Assembly: GCA_963920705.1 (NCBI GenBank)
Contig: OY987237.1
Location: 17,018,601-17,082,600, forward strand
Source: Odiellus spinosus
Taxonomy: Eukaryota > Arthropoda > Arachnida > Opiliones > Phalangiidae
Reading direction: 5' to 3'
Length of the DNA stretch: 64,000 bases
Each line of letters opens with the position of its first letter. Within the stretch, counting starts at the first letter, position 1. Below are positions 37,602 through 50,600 of this stretch, in pieces. The position numbers and the translations under genes are program-made. The notes beneath the pieces are model-generated. The model did not search any database and had not been told where the DNA came from. It was given only the letters and a program-made list of their open reading frames with translations.

Positions 37602-40600
37602 GATCGTGACAAAAATAAAAAGCGCTTTTCAACGATTCTACTTAGAAAATCGGCCGATACTATTTCTATCGCTGTCGAAGTTACGATAATAATTATCGAG
37701 ATAATTTAAATCTTTTCCTTTTAGTCTAGTCGCCGTTCCTTTATCGAGACGCCGAAATAAAATAAGGCTTAATCCGCGTTCTCCGGATCAAGATTTAACT
37801 CGGATTAACGTAGGCTAACGATAAAGTAAATCTCTCGGAAAATAAATCCATTTTTGGTACGCTGATGACCGGATTACGGAGAGCGTCTTCGGAATGTCCG
37901 ATATCGCGAAACTGCCGGGTGTCCAATAGACGCCGGACCAATTACGATTCGAAACTCGAGCTCGAGATTGTCCGCGATTCGAGGATTTCTACTCGATATT
38001 TGTTCCCATTAAACTTCGAGATACGTACGATCTTTTTGTCTCTGATCTCTCATCCGTAATAGCTGAAATTCTACTTCTAATCTATATCATAGCTACCCGT
38101 ATGATATAGATTATCCCACGCTGAATCCATCTAGAATTGATATACCGCTTGATTTGGGCGATTTGTTCATTTCGTAATAAGGGTATCGTGCGGGGCGTTC
38201 GCTGTCAACTCGCGTCGTAACATTTACTCCCGATAAGACTATATTCTACCTTTTATAGTTATTCGACGCCATTAAGATACGAAGTAACGAAGCCAAATGG
38301 CTTTTTTTATTTTTTCGTTCAATCAATATCTTGTTTCGCTATCGTTCGGATGATAGAAGGAGCTTATACGTTATTCCGCGCCCGTCGAGATACCAGAGTG
38401 CTTTCTATAGAACCTAATGGTTTACCGTTTTCCAGAGAGATAGCGAGGGCTGAGACGCGAAGGTAAAAACAAAATTCGACCATAACGCCAAAATAACGGT
38501 CGAGCGAATAAATTGACTTCTGGGAGTTGATACGCTTCGAAATAGCTCGTTTATACAGCTTCAATTTAAGGGGTTTGCTCTGGAAAAGTACCGATAATTT
38601 TAAAACTAGGCGACTTTTAAATCTTTTTTCAAATGTTGCCTTCATTTGGGGCTTAGCGGATGACAAATTGTACATTCAAAGCGATAGACTGCGCGTCGGG
38701 GAAGGTCCGTTCACGCTAGACACGCTTTCAATCCATTTCTAATCTTCAAATCCGTTCTTAAGTCGAATACGTCCATTTTTTGACAAAGAATCTCTAGAAC
38801 TGACCCCCAAACTTTCCATTTTGACCTTTCCAAAACGGGTTAAAACAGTCTCGAGTGTGAACGTGGCTTTTGTAATCTAATACGTATTTACAAACATCCA
38901 TAATTGACGAGAAATCTCTCTCTCTCGGTTCAAGAAGGGGGCGTTTTAGCGTTACCCTTTCTTCCCAACGCCTTGGCATCGTTAGGGGGTATACACCTGG
39001 GAGGTACTTAAGAGACGAGGGCTTACGACAGTCTCTTACCTGACGTTGTTTTTTTTTACATTCCTTATTGTCCTCGGGAACAGCAGTCTCTTTTGTCAAA
39101 CGGCGCCCGGGGAATTTCTTTTGGGCTTCAAGTAACGAGTGTCCTTTTCTTTAGAGCCCGGCTTTTCTCGAAAACAAGGCGAAGTCGAGAAAAGGTAAAT
39201 GATGTACTCGTTTCCTCTTCGGAGGACTTGACGCGTGTTGGGGGCTCGTCTCTATAACGAACGCGAATTTACCCGGCGTTTCTCTTCGCGACTGTTTCCC
39301 AAGAATCTCCCAGGTAGACTGTTAGAGGCGGGTTGGAAACTCTCCTCAGCGTCCTGTAGTGGCGGCTCGATTTCTCTTCGCGGCTAGTCTCTATACTGTC
39401 TCTCCACTCTCAGTCTCTCTTTTCCTCTCGGAAGAGTATTTACAGCCGCTAGGCTTTGCCAGTTCGTGTCCGGGTGGCGCTCTTTTTCTGACCAATCCAT
39501 CCCCCCACCCCCCTTATGACGTCCGCGGATACATGTTCTATTCTACCTAGCTTGGTACCACCCCTCGGGTCCGATTCCAAAATAGAAACGAATTTGACAT
39601 TTTCGTTCGAGCCATTTTTTGTCCGGAGTTAAGACTCGTAGCCCAATTATAAGAGCTCCACCCTTAAACGCGAACTATCAAAACTTTATAGGCCTAACTT
39701 ATAAAATGTTCTCGAACTGACGTTGATGAAAATGAAAGTGAAAACAACAAAAACATTTGGTTGTACGAATACTCGGTTTCTTATTTGCAATTCCAAATGT
39801 TTTCGCTCCAGTCGCGAAGTAATTGAAAAAGATAAGTCTGAGGTTTAAAGTAGTTTCGCGCGAGAGACGGCGCTGAAGCGACTATTTGACCTCGCCTAGA
39901 AGAGCGAGAATCAACCGCTGATTCGATATCGCTCGCGTACCAGTTTAAATTCCAAGCGATGACCCAAAAACACGCGTTAGACTCTACTTATTTCTCAAAT
40001 GTCATTTATTTAAAGTCTTAAGCTCAGTTTCCTTAAATTTATATAAAATGGGCCTAGATTTATGATCATTTTTAACTCTTTTTCCCGCGTTATTTCGTCC
40101 ACGCCTGAAACTTGATGGCGAATTTGTTGGGCATTACGGGGCGACATCTGTAGGTGTAGTTGTTTTAATTTTAACTAAACTTTAATTAAACTTCATATTT
40201 ATTTAAATCTAGTAAAAATATAATTTAATTGTTAGCGGGTTTTTAATTTAATTACTAAAAGTTTGTTTAAATTAATTTTGATAGGCGGCGACGTCTATAG
40301 ATTGAAGAAATTTTTGTCAACCTAAGATTAGAGCGGGCGTCAGCTTCTAGCTTTATTGACCTCTCCTATTTAATATCGTTGAAATAGCTGAGACTGGTTT
40401 CTATATAATCATTTCTATCAGGTATTTTATATTATAAAATTAATTTGTACCAAAATTATTCGAAATGAAAAAGTGTCATAGGTTTTACGAACTCGCGTCC
40501 GTATTCTTATTGGACGCTTACTTTGGTTTCCGGTAAACTTCCGCTCGCAGCTCGCTGATTGGTTATCCACCGTTATTGGAAATCAACGCCGATGCTAAAT

Positions 40601-40719
40601 CTAGATGTCGCCCCCGTCGTACGTCGTACCGTTTGGCGCGTTTTCGCGCGGGTCTCGAATGTACGAGTAGTTTTCCCCTTTTAACTTAAGTAGCGGGCGA
40701 ATCGATTTAGCGGCTAGCG

Positions 40720-40869
40720 TGGGCCGAACAAAATGTAGCTCTCGGGATCTTGGCATTAAGTCGCGCTCGTTCCGACATGTCCGTTGTTGATCGAATGGTA
40801 ACGGCGCTGTGGAAAAGGAGGAAAAAGATTAGATTGAAAGCAGAGCTTTCTTTCATTAGCATCTCGCTA
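40720..40869 (+). other. Possible 5' exon or leader of the SEA/MYND gene
   Basis: A strong donor (CTA then GTGAGTACG) ends a possible exon at 40869, 0.8 kb upstream of the first supported exon. An ATG at 40777 opens 31 codons to this donor in phase 0, but joining it to 41685 gives the wrong frame and reaches a stop in the following exon. It could be an untranslated leader with a short upstream ORF, or nothing. Confidence 0.2.
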
Positions 40870-41124
40870 GTGAGTACGTCTTTCTCCGAAGACTTTTGAA
40901 AATCTTCGCGTTCTAGGATCTAGGATCGCGCGGTCGTTACTCTCCGTTAGTTCTAGTTGTAGTTATCGCCGAATCGATCGCGAAACGAGCTACGATTCTT
41001 TCCTTCGAGATTAAATAGCGACCTTAATGACAAGGAGATCGCGTTCGTGACTCGGCGACCAATAAGAAAAGGCGAGATCTCCACGAAACTTCCAATAACT
41101 CTCCATTGGTCTCAGATCCTTTAA

Positions 41125-41300
41125 AGGGACAATCTGTGATTTTTAGATCCCCTTTAAAGTCGCCTTCTTTTCTAGCTTAGCGGACGACGCTGTACATAGC
41201 GAATTGTACAGTCAAAGCTACGCTACGTACATAAGGGAAGATAATTTTAAATAAATGGGCAAATTTAGAGCAGATAGGGCCTTTAAGGCGAAGAAATTTG
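41125..41300 (-). repeat. Repeat family 3 copy
   Basis: CCTTTAAAGGGACA, CCCCTTTAAAGTCGCCTTCT, CTAGCTTAGCGGACGACG and ATTGTACAGTCAAAGC. Reverse orientation relative to the copy at 49255; just upstream of the SEA/MYND gene. Confidence 0.7.
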
Positions 41301-41394
41301 TCCTATCCGCGCGAATCCGCGTCTATTTCCTATGTTTTAAACTTGGCTCGCTAAAAAGGAGCGATAAATCGATTGGTGATAGTCACCGATTCCG

Positions 41395-41645
41395 AAAGCC
41401 GAGTTCGTACTAGATTTTGAAATCGATTTAAACCGTTTCCAAACGTTTCGTTAGAGTCGCGCGAACGGGAAACCGTCTTTTCTCAAATCGATTTGATTCG
41501 AATTTCTCGAAACCGCTTCGGGAACCAGTTTGGTACCGATTCGGTTTCAACTGAACCTATAGATGAAGCTTCGATAAATCGCTTAAAACGATTCCCGACG
41601 ATTTGGATTATCGGTTTGATTTTCCGATTACAAATCGATTAAGAA
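41395..41645 (-). repeat. Repeat family 2 copy
   Basis: Reverse orientation: AAATCGATTTAAACCGTTTC, TTTCTCGAAACCGCTTCGGG, AAATCGATTAAGAAATG. It ends about 40 bases before the first supported exon of the SEA/MYND gene. Confidence 0.7.
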
Positions 41646-41684
41646 ATGTTATCTTATTTGTCGTCTCTTTTCTATTATTCTTAG

Positions 41685-44600
41685 GCTATTTACTTGGCAA
41701 TATGGAACGACGAAGCGACCTGGTTTCGTGGCGATTTCTTGACCAGCAATTCGTCCCCGCGTCAACGAACTATCCTAACACTCGACTCGAAACCGAGCTC
41801 GTCCGTCACGATGGACGACAAATTTATTCACCATTCGAAAGTAAGTCGATAGAACATTGACGGCGTTTTCAAATGGATCTTTTAGGAGAAGAATTATAGG
41901 GTACGCGTATTCGGAGGCGAAATTTCGCGTAGAATATAACACCATATATTTTAGAGACGTCGCGTTTTTAAAAATAATTAATTTGGGAGCGTGTGAATGG
42001 CCCTTTAAAAATGAAAGGCGGATTTATAGAAGTTGCGGGCTCGCGTACAAAACCAAGGTAGAACGCGTTCTTTGATTTCTAAATTCCATATTTCTAAAGG
42101 TTGATTTTGTTTGTTTCGTTCGATCGATGCGTGGACTTTTCCGTTTCTCGTTTTCTCTTTCGAGTGGAACGCGTTTTCAAAACATTTTTGAATAATTTAC
42201 GTTTTAATTCCCCGAATTCGAGTTAAGGTTTCTTCTAAACTAAAGCTACGTTCGCGCTAGGAACTTTTCGAGCGAATAATTATATTCTTCGTCTTTACTG
42301 TTGACCTTAAAAATTTCCATTTTGACCTTTCCAAAATGGTTGATAACGCGAAGTTTCTAGCGTGAACTCCGCTTAATGTTGATCCCAATTACAACCGCCG
42401 AAATAAGTTGGGCGGAAGAGAGGGAGCTTCGGTTAGCCGAACTATATTTGCCCCAATTTCGAGCGTCTATCAAATAATAAAAGATAAAAAAACATCAATA
42501 TAGGCGTCGTTTAACGCGATTTTTCTACAACAACAACAACAACAACAACAAATATCGCAACGAGAAAGCTCTGAGGGAAATTCAGTGAAGGGGTGGGGGT
42601 GGGGGATCTATTTCAGATAGACAATTGGCGCCTCGCTCTTTCGTAAAAATAAATGAAATAATAAGATCTAAATTATTGGAATGTAACTAATACGTTTCTC
42701 CTTGATGGAGTCTCGACCCTTAGCTAGAAAAGAAGCCGACTTTAAAGTCGATTTGTAAACTTTTCCAGGGAAAGCGAGAGGCTTCGACGCGGTGTCTCGA
42801 ATCCGAATTTCCAGTCGCGTATACTTCCAAAAAGTCCGCGCAATTTTTAATCGACGGCGACTTTGACGATATTCGGAGCGATCTTTTAAAGTTTCGCGTC
42901 TTTTTCATCAATTTCCTGAGAAAGAAATACCGAAAGGTCATTTGGTTGAACGTCACGGCCATTCCGGGTAATCGAAGAATCAAACTTCAAGCCATTCTTT
43001 CTCCCTTTAAACTCTAGTTAATCTAAACTGGTTTCTTTCTCATTTCCGTTAATCAATCAGGAAGCATCGTGGTCACGGCCGAAATGACGGGAAGCTCCGA
43101 GTGGTTGCGGGATACGACGAGTCAAATGGCCCGGGATGTCCGCGACAACTTGACGCTGACGTATCTTCCCGGGAAACCGTGGCGCGTCAAGAGAGCGGCC
43201 GAGACCGCTGCCAAGGTACGTTCAAACCTCTTTATGACGTCATCCCCCCTCCACTCCTCAATTTTTACCAAAAATAAATAATCAAAAGTACGCGACAACT
43301 AAGTCCGGGTTTTGTCGCGAACAAAATGAGTCATTTTGGCGCAATTATTATTAGAATCTAGTAGTTTTAACCGGACTAAAGCGGTTAGTTAGTTTTAACC
43401 GGCCGCCTTTGGTTGTAACTATAGAGATTTATTTTGGGGGGGAAATGAATCTTAATTGAAAACTCGTCCTCACCGTGATCCTCATTGGTTTGTTTCTCCT
43501 TATAGGACGAGACGAAGGAGAAGAAAGATGGTCAGGGGAATCTTCCTTTGGCTTGGATCGCCGCCATAGTCATTAACGGAGTTCTAGTGTTTCTATTCAT
43601 TCTTTTCGTGGTCTATTGTTATTGCCGAAGCAAAAAAAGAACGCGTAAGTAGCGAACTTTCAATTTGCAGTAGGAAAAAAAAAAACCAAATCCGTCCATC
43701 AAATCGAACCTAGTTTAGTTTTCAGTGAAAACTCTTATTTGGTAATTAAGGTTAAGTTCTTACGATATTTGGTGTTGATTTGTAAGGGGAGGGCGAGAAA
43801 CGTCTCAGGCTTACGGCATTAACTATTATTCTTAATGTATTAAAATTTGGGGTGAATCGTTTCATTATCCCTTTAAACGTATAACGTGAAATACAGTTGG
43901 AACGCGGCTTTAACTGGTAGCGCGCTACAACTCGTGTTCGGAGCCGTTCGACCTATCATCCTAATCTATTTCTCTTATTCGATAGCATTTACATATTTTT
44001 CATTGGTCAAAACATTTATCGCGCGCGCCAACTATATGGATTTATCGGAGACTGGTTGCCAACCCCTTTAACATTAAATTAGCCCCCCTCATTTCGGTCA
44101 ATATAAGTTTTCTCATTCGTTGGAGGGAAGGAGGGAGGGAAGGGTGCCTCGAAGGAACTATCGAAGGATCGTACCTTCTCCATTTGCCATTATCCCTAAT
44201 TTCTCGCTTCCTATACTCGGTACAATATTATAACCGCAAAATTAGTGGTGAGCGATTCCTTCTATCAGGCCGCGTTCGTACTAGGCAGCTTGGAATCGAT
44301 TTAAACCCTTTCAAAATGTTTCGCGAGAGTCGCGTGAACTAAGAACCGTCTTTTCTCTCAAATCGATACGATTCGGTTTCAACAATCGATACACGAAGCT
44401 ACCATAAATCGATTTATGCGCGACTATTTCTGGCGATTCGAATATCGGTTTGATTTTAACGTTTGAAATCGATTTCGAAAGGCTAGTGTGATCGTAGCTT
44501 TAAAGGGCTGTTCCGTTTTAACGCCGATTTAATCGCTCGGCACTCTTTGGAAATGGAACGCGAATTGCGTGCGAGGCGCAAAGGCTATTGATTTCGTAAT

Positions 44601-47600
44601 TGTAGAGCTCGTAGCCCCCCCCCCTCCTCTTCCCCCTCACCCCCTCGCGGCTGTGTTTTTCTCCAAACAGTTTATTCCGGTTGCCTTGGTAACCGTTTAC
44701 TCGTACACTCTACCTCGCAACCCCCCCTTAAGGTATAATGCGCCAAGAAACCTATCGAAAATACTTAAGAGCTTGATTTCGATAATGGCCGAGTAAGAAG
44801 CTAGTCCGACTTTCGGGGCTGTTTTCTCCAATAGCCGGGCCAACGACGATCGCCAAAGAGTTCTCCCCTAATTTTTCGGTTGAACAAACTTTTTTGGGGG
44901 TATTTATGGTTTCCCTAGTAATTAGTCCCTGATTGTCGCGCGGGGCGTGTTATGCCGAACATCGGGTTCCAACGGGTCGCCAAACTATACACCATGTGCG
45001 GTCGCGTCTTGAAGAAACTCGGAGACTACGTTTTCGACTACGAAGATCCAACAGGTAACCTAACCACCCACTGTATAACCCGCTTCGACGCGCTCCTCAA
45101 CGCCCGGAAACCTCGTGGTTGCCACGGGTCGGGGAAAACGGGGAAAAGTCGGGGAATTTGAAAATGAACCGAGAAAGTCGGGGAATTTAAAGATCTTTTA
45201 AAAATTCGGGGAATTTAAAGATCTTCGAGAAGCCAGGAAATCGCGATCATTATCCGTGGAAAAGATTCTCAGCTGACGGCGTGTCAGGTGTATAGATTAG
45301 AACAAAGATACGCCCGCGACAAAGTTTGGCGAACGCGATTATATAAAACAATAAAAGCTTAAAAATTGGGTAGTATTAGACGAAACGGTCAGGGAAAATC
45401 GGTGGAAAAGGTCTGGGAATTTGAATCTGAAAAAACTGAGCCAACCCAACGGAACAGTAAACAAAATTTACTAACTAATATTAACGCTAGAAATAAATAT
45501 AAAACTTAACCCGAAAAATAGGCTTAGCTGGATTGACACGGAGATCACCCGAAAATCCACCAATGGCATTGATCGATGGCTCTTATACGGGGGAATGGCC
45601 GCATCTCCATGATCAATATCGTTGCTCGCTTCTCCTTATACCTGGAGTTAAAGGCAATCTCCACGAATCCAGATAAGCCTGGATTTATTTCAAGATTAAA
45701 ATATTTATTGTTAAGTTAGGTTGCATTCTCCCTTTACACTTTTCTCTCAAAGCGGCAAACTTGTAGCTTCATCATAGTCATTAAGTTCAATTTCATTTTA
45801 AAATCGCTCGTATTTAATCAGATTTACCCGAAATTAACGTAACCTTCTCAGTTCAATAAAAACTCTTTATTTCGATACACTCCTCATCAAAATTACGATG
45901 ATTAGCTTCCTTTAAATTCTTAATTCAACTGTCTAAATTTTAATTTTATCTTATTTGATATATTAATTACTTTCAATGATTCACTAATTACTTTCAATGA
46001 TTCACTAATTACTTTCAATGATTCACTAATTACTTTCAATGATTCACTAATTACTTTCAATGATTCACTAATTACTTTCAATGATTCACTAATTAATTTC
46101 AATGATTCACTAATTACTTTCAATGATTCACTAATTACTTTCAATGATTCACTAATTACTTTCAATGATTCACTAATTACTTTCAATGATTCACTAATTA
46201 CTTTCAATGATTCATAATTACTTTCTATGTTTCACTAATTACTTTTAATGATTAATTGTATATGTATTAATTTATTATTTTTCCGCGCTGTCTGGTGATC
46301 ACCAGACAGCTGTCTGGTGATCACCACTTCGCCCGCAATTTTTGATTCGCGAAATAATTATTATTATTATAAACCCGAAGGTAAATGTGATTAAACCTTC
46401 GGCTCATCTAAAGAAGGTCTTTAACTAACGGCTTAAAATCAATACACTCTTGTTGAAAGGCGCGAATAAAGAAACGAGCGTTAATGACTTTATTAAAACG
46501 CGCGAATCTTTTTTCCCCGCCTCCTTCCCCCTTTGTAGTTTTAAAGAGAGAATAAAGCCTGACAAGCTGAGTGCTTTTGTTTTCCGTCGCTTCCTCTTAG
46601 ACTTAATTCGCTGCTAAAAAAGAAATAACGAACGAGTACTAAGCTATGGAAATCAATATTTAACTGACCCGGAAAGTACGAGCTCTCGTCCAATTAGATT
46701 TCAGCCATCTATCGTTTAAAGAGTGTCAGCAATCGCGCGCGTGTAGTTTAAAGGGAAACTTCGGAGCTAAAAATGGCTTTTTATATAAATTCGGGCCAAT
46801 CGTATTATTGACGCCTTTAGCGGCTCTTATAATAAATAATAATATAATATAAATAATATACGAAGGTATTAAAGGGATTATTCGCGATTTTTAAGCCCCT
46901 TTTAAAGTCGTCTTCTTTTCTAACTTCGCGGACGACGTGGCTAGTAAGAAAATGTACTTTCCAAAGCTAGGCTGTGTACACGCGCGAAGAACGAGTTAAA
47001 GGGGCAAATTTCAGAGTCAAACGCCGCGGCCTATTCTCTTAATGTTAGGACATTACGAGCGCTGTTGAATAATATGAAATAATACGATTGTGGCCTGAAT
47101 TTTTATTTCTATTCACATTTTAGCAAACTCTAGGAAATTAATTTAAACTCCAAAAACGTGTCTAAAAATTGAAAATTGTTGAATACGTTTCTTGGCACGA
47201 TGATTCCGAAAATGATTTCAAAAGCTGATTCATTTTTTTTTAGCTCCAAGTTTGCCTTTAACGTATAAATTATTGGTCAACAGCGTCGCGTTTGACGAGA
47301 CTCGTACCATAAATCAAGGCGAACGAAGAAACGAAAACGCGGAGATATAAGCGTATTACGTTACTCGGTTGTATAACACGAATGTTTAGCGGTCTTCGCT
47401 TTTAAACTCGCGTATAGATTAGTTTGAGGAACTGGCGCGCGTACTTGGCTTCGTGACGGCCAGGATTGATTGTATCGTACGCTTCCTAATTACCTTCTCG
47501 CCCTGGACTCGCGAAGCGTCCTTTTTAACTCGGACAACCCTACCCGTTCTTCGATATAGTCAGTCGAGCGCGCCGCGACCGAAGATTCCGAGAGATTGAA

Positions 47601-50600
47601 CCTCGTTGTTAATTAATTTCGGCTATTATCGGATTACGCGACTGATTATCGGATTATTTCGCTTAGAGCGCTTTAGCTCGTAAACGAAGGAATTGACCTT
47701 CGCTCATGAATTCGTTTTGGCAAAGAGCTAAGAGTATCTTATCGCCCAAGAATACTTCTAATCCGGAGAATGAATGCCATTTAAACGGTACGAAAGGAAA
47801 AACTTGTACAATAATTGGAGCTATTTAGACCTAAGGGTACGCGACCAAAAATATCAGCTTACCCTCTCGATCCCAATCCCAACCTCCCTCTAAAGATACG
47901 GTCACGCTAGCGTTTCGTAATCGATTTGAAACTAACATTCGAAACACCGGGAATCGATTTAAACGTCACTCTTATAGTAGCTTCGTCTATCTGTTGTTGA
48001 AATCGAATCGGTACGAAACTGGTTCCCGAAGCGATTTCGAGAAAAAGACGATTTCCCATCCACTCGACTCTAGCGAAAAGTTTTGAAACGGTTTAAATCG
48101 ATTCCAAGCTGTGTCGTACGAACGCGGCTTCTATGATTGTCAGCGCGCGAGAACCCCGTTTCCAATACATCCGCCCTCGAATGATCGCTTTGCCCCGAAC
48201 ATAAAAGCGCTAAGGGTGAAACGCTTTTACAGGCATTAACCCGCTCTGTAGTTGAATTTGATTATTAGGGAAGGGAATAGCGTTAATGAGAATGTTAATG
48301 GGGAACTTGTCCCGTTTCGTGTCTCGCTTAGAGCAACCGGAACGAGAAGACCCCTATGGTCGTCATTACGAGAGTTCGAACGAGAGGAGTTACAACGAAA
48401 AGGCGGCGAGCAACCCTCACCAGCGGGGCCGAATGCCCGGCACCGAAAGAGCCGCTCTCATCTCGACCGGAGCTCAAAGAGGAGCCGAACCGCGTTCCGT
48501 CTTCACCGTCGAAGACGAACGACGCCGGCTGCGAGACGAAGAAGACTTGGAAGACTACGAACCCGACGGTTACTCGACGCCCGTCAACCAACACCGTCTC
48601 GATTCCGACGGCCGCCCGCTCTCTAGACCCATCTCCTCGCCTCCTTACTACTTCGACGACGAACGAGACGTGAGTTCTTAACGACCTTACCGACGCCAGT
48701 TGACCCTAATTATACTCGAATGGTCGTAGCGTTTGCCGGCCACGGTTCGAACGAAAGGAACCGTGACGGATGAACTGGACGACGATCTCGAAGACGAGTA
48801 CCAAGAAAGGTCCCGTAATTACGGCGGTGGTGGCTACGAAGACCACTTGGACGACCCGCGCTCTCCCGGGGCCAATCTACGACCCAGTCCCGTTCCGGCC
48901 ACTCCCATTCACGGTTTCAAATCTCCTAGTCCAACGATGGTTATACGACAAACCTCTCCCCCTCCCCCTCCACCGCCGCCTCCTCCTCTATCTCCCGTTA
49001 AAACGCCGGAAGCCCGAATCGAGAGGTCCAAAACCCCCGAAACCAGATCCGAGACCAGGAATCTCTCCAGAGAAGGGTAAGAACTTTTTTCTATCCATTG
49101 GGAATTCGACGCAATGGGAATATACCAAATGGACCCCATTTCCCAGAAAAACTCTTCATTAAATCCCCCTTACAGTAAAAAGTTAGTCTCAAGAGGTCTT
49201 TGGGAAGTCTTTCATTATGTCAAGAAATCTTCGCGAAGTCTTAAAGACTCGCTCGATACTTTTGTAGCTTTGACTGTACAATTTATTACGTACAACTTCG
49301 TCCGCTAGGCTAGAAAAGAAGGCGACTTTAAAGGGGCTTTAGAAAACGCGGATAGTCCCTTTAAAGGCTGGTAAATTGTAGAGTGGATAGAGTTTTAACG
49401 CGCGCGAAAAAGCTTTTATCATAAGTGTAAGTAGTAGAGGGGTGGTCGCGTTTCCTCCCCAGTTTCTTAAAAGTATGACGTGTTTGGAAACGCGTTTCGC
49501 GAATTAGCTCTCCGTGTCGATTTCTTATTCGTTCTAATGTTTAAAACTGAAAACCTTTAAGACGATTGAGACGATGGAATAGAAGAGGTGGGGGGAGGGT
49601 GCGGTTTAGCGATATATTTTGCATAAATGTCTTCTTATTATTCTCGCGCTTCTGGATTAACATTTACGCGTATGTATATGGAAGACAGTTGGGAAAAGTT
49701 TGAATGACCCACTTTCGCAAAATTCAAATCTTTACGAGTTTCGGGAGAAGTTAGGAACGAAATATTCTTTTTTGACGCGTACGTGATCAATATGATTAGA
49801 AGGCAATTTTATTAAAGGCTCACGAACGGAAAAATATGGAAAAAAAATGATTTTCCGCTAAAAGTGATAGATCGGGGAAAAAACCCGATTTAAAACATTT
49901 CGGGAGGGGCCAATTCAAATCGACTTTTTTGTGGTTAATTTTAATAGAAAGCAAACGGTACAAATGTTTATAGATTCGCTTTCAGGCTTAAATTTAATTA
50001 CGTCGACGAAGAAACCCCCATTTCCTATCAGTGCGCTAAATTTCTCCCATTTTTAACCGCGGGACATTAAAGAAGATGAGCGCGACATCGTACCCATTTC
50101 TCTCTCGTTTGAAAACGATTCGTCTAATTTGACGCGAATTTCAAATCCTCTATACGAGAAAACGCTCGATTTTTCGCGAGTTAAATTTGCTACGGCGTTT
50201 TTCCGAGACCCGTTTCAACGGCGGCTATTGTTTAGGGAAGTAATTTCTTTAGGCGCGCGTGTCCCTTTAAGAGAGCCGTATATTTATAGCGCGACGCTAT
50301 TGGTTAGAAGTTGGTTTTTTTTCGGAGAACAAGGGGGGCTCATTGTCATTCTAAAAAGGATCTTTACGTTGTAGAGTTCGATTTTTGATTCGGTTTTTCT
50401 TAATCAATTCTCGATCCGGGTCCCGCCTCTTTCTAGTAACTCGATCTAAACCGGGGTTTTTATTCTTTCGAGATAATCTTCTATCCGTATCCGATCGTCA
50501 TTGTCCTTCGGTGGCTCGCTCTTAGAGGAGACTGGGTCGCTAGAACTTCCCAGAAGTTTCCGATTCTAGCTTTCGAACCCTTTCATTTATTTATTATTAG

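Larger units (their letters stand above)
12000..41684. other. About 30 kb without a supportable gene
   Basis: Reading frames are short (at most about 120 codons), show no family motif and do not chain through splice sites. The stretch contains copies of several dispersed repeat families, a TA-flanked hairpin element (16000-16174), GA, AT and poly-T simple repeats and many long G/C homopolymers. Upstream exons or regulatory DNA of the flanking genes could lie here unseen. Confidence 0.5.

Noticed and set aside
38794..39140. Minus-strand frame ending in a good donor (GTCAG/GTAAGA)
   Set aside because: Peptide is plausible-looking, but the acceptor is poor, there is no partner exon in phase and no recognisable motif; left out as unsupported.
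41603..41684. Hydrophobic N-terminal extension in frame with the first SEA/MYND exon, looking like a signal anchor
   Set aside because: The Phe/Leu/Val run is the translated polypyrimidine tract and acceptor (TTATTATTCTTAG) and overlaps a family 2 repeat; there is no ATG at its start.
41688..41838. Alternative frame in the first SEA/MYND exon (phase 0)
   Set aside because: Joined to the next exon it reaches a stop within a dozen codons; only the phase-1 reading continues.
45920..46207. 95-codon minus-strand frame with a repeated KVISESL heptad
   Set aside because: It is the 21-bp minisatellite read in frame; no splice sites, no flanking coding sequence.
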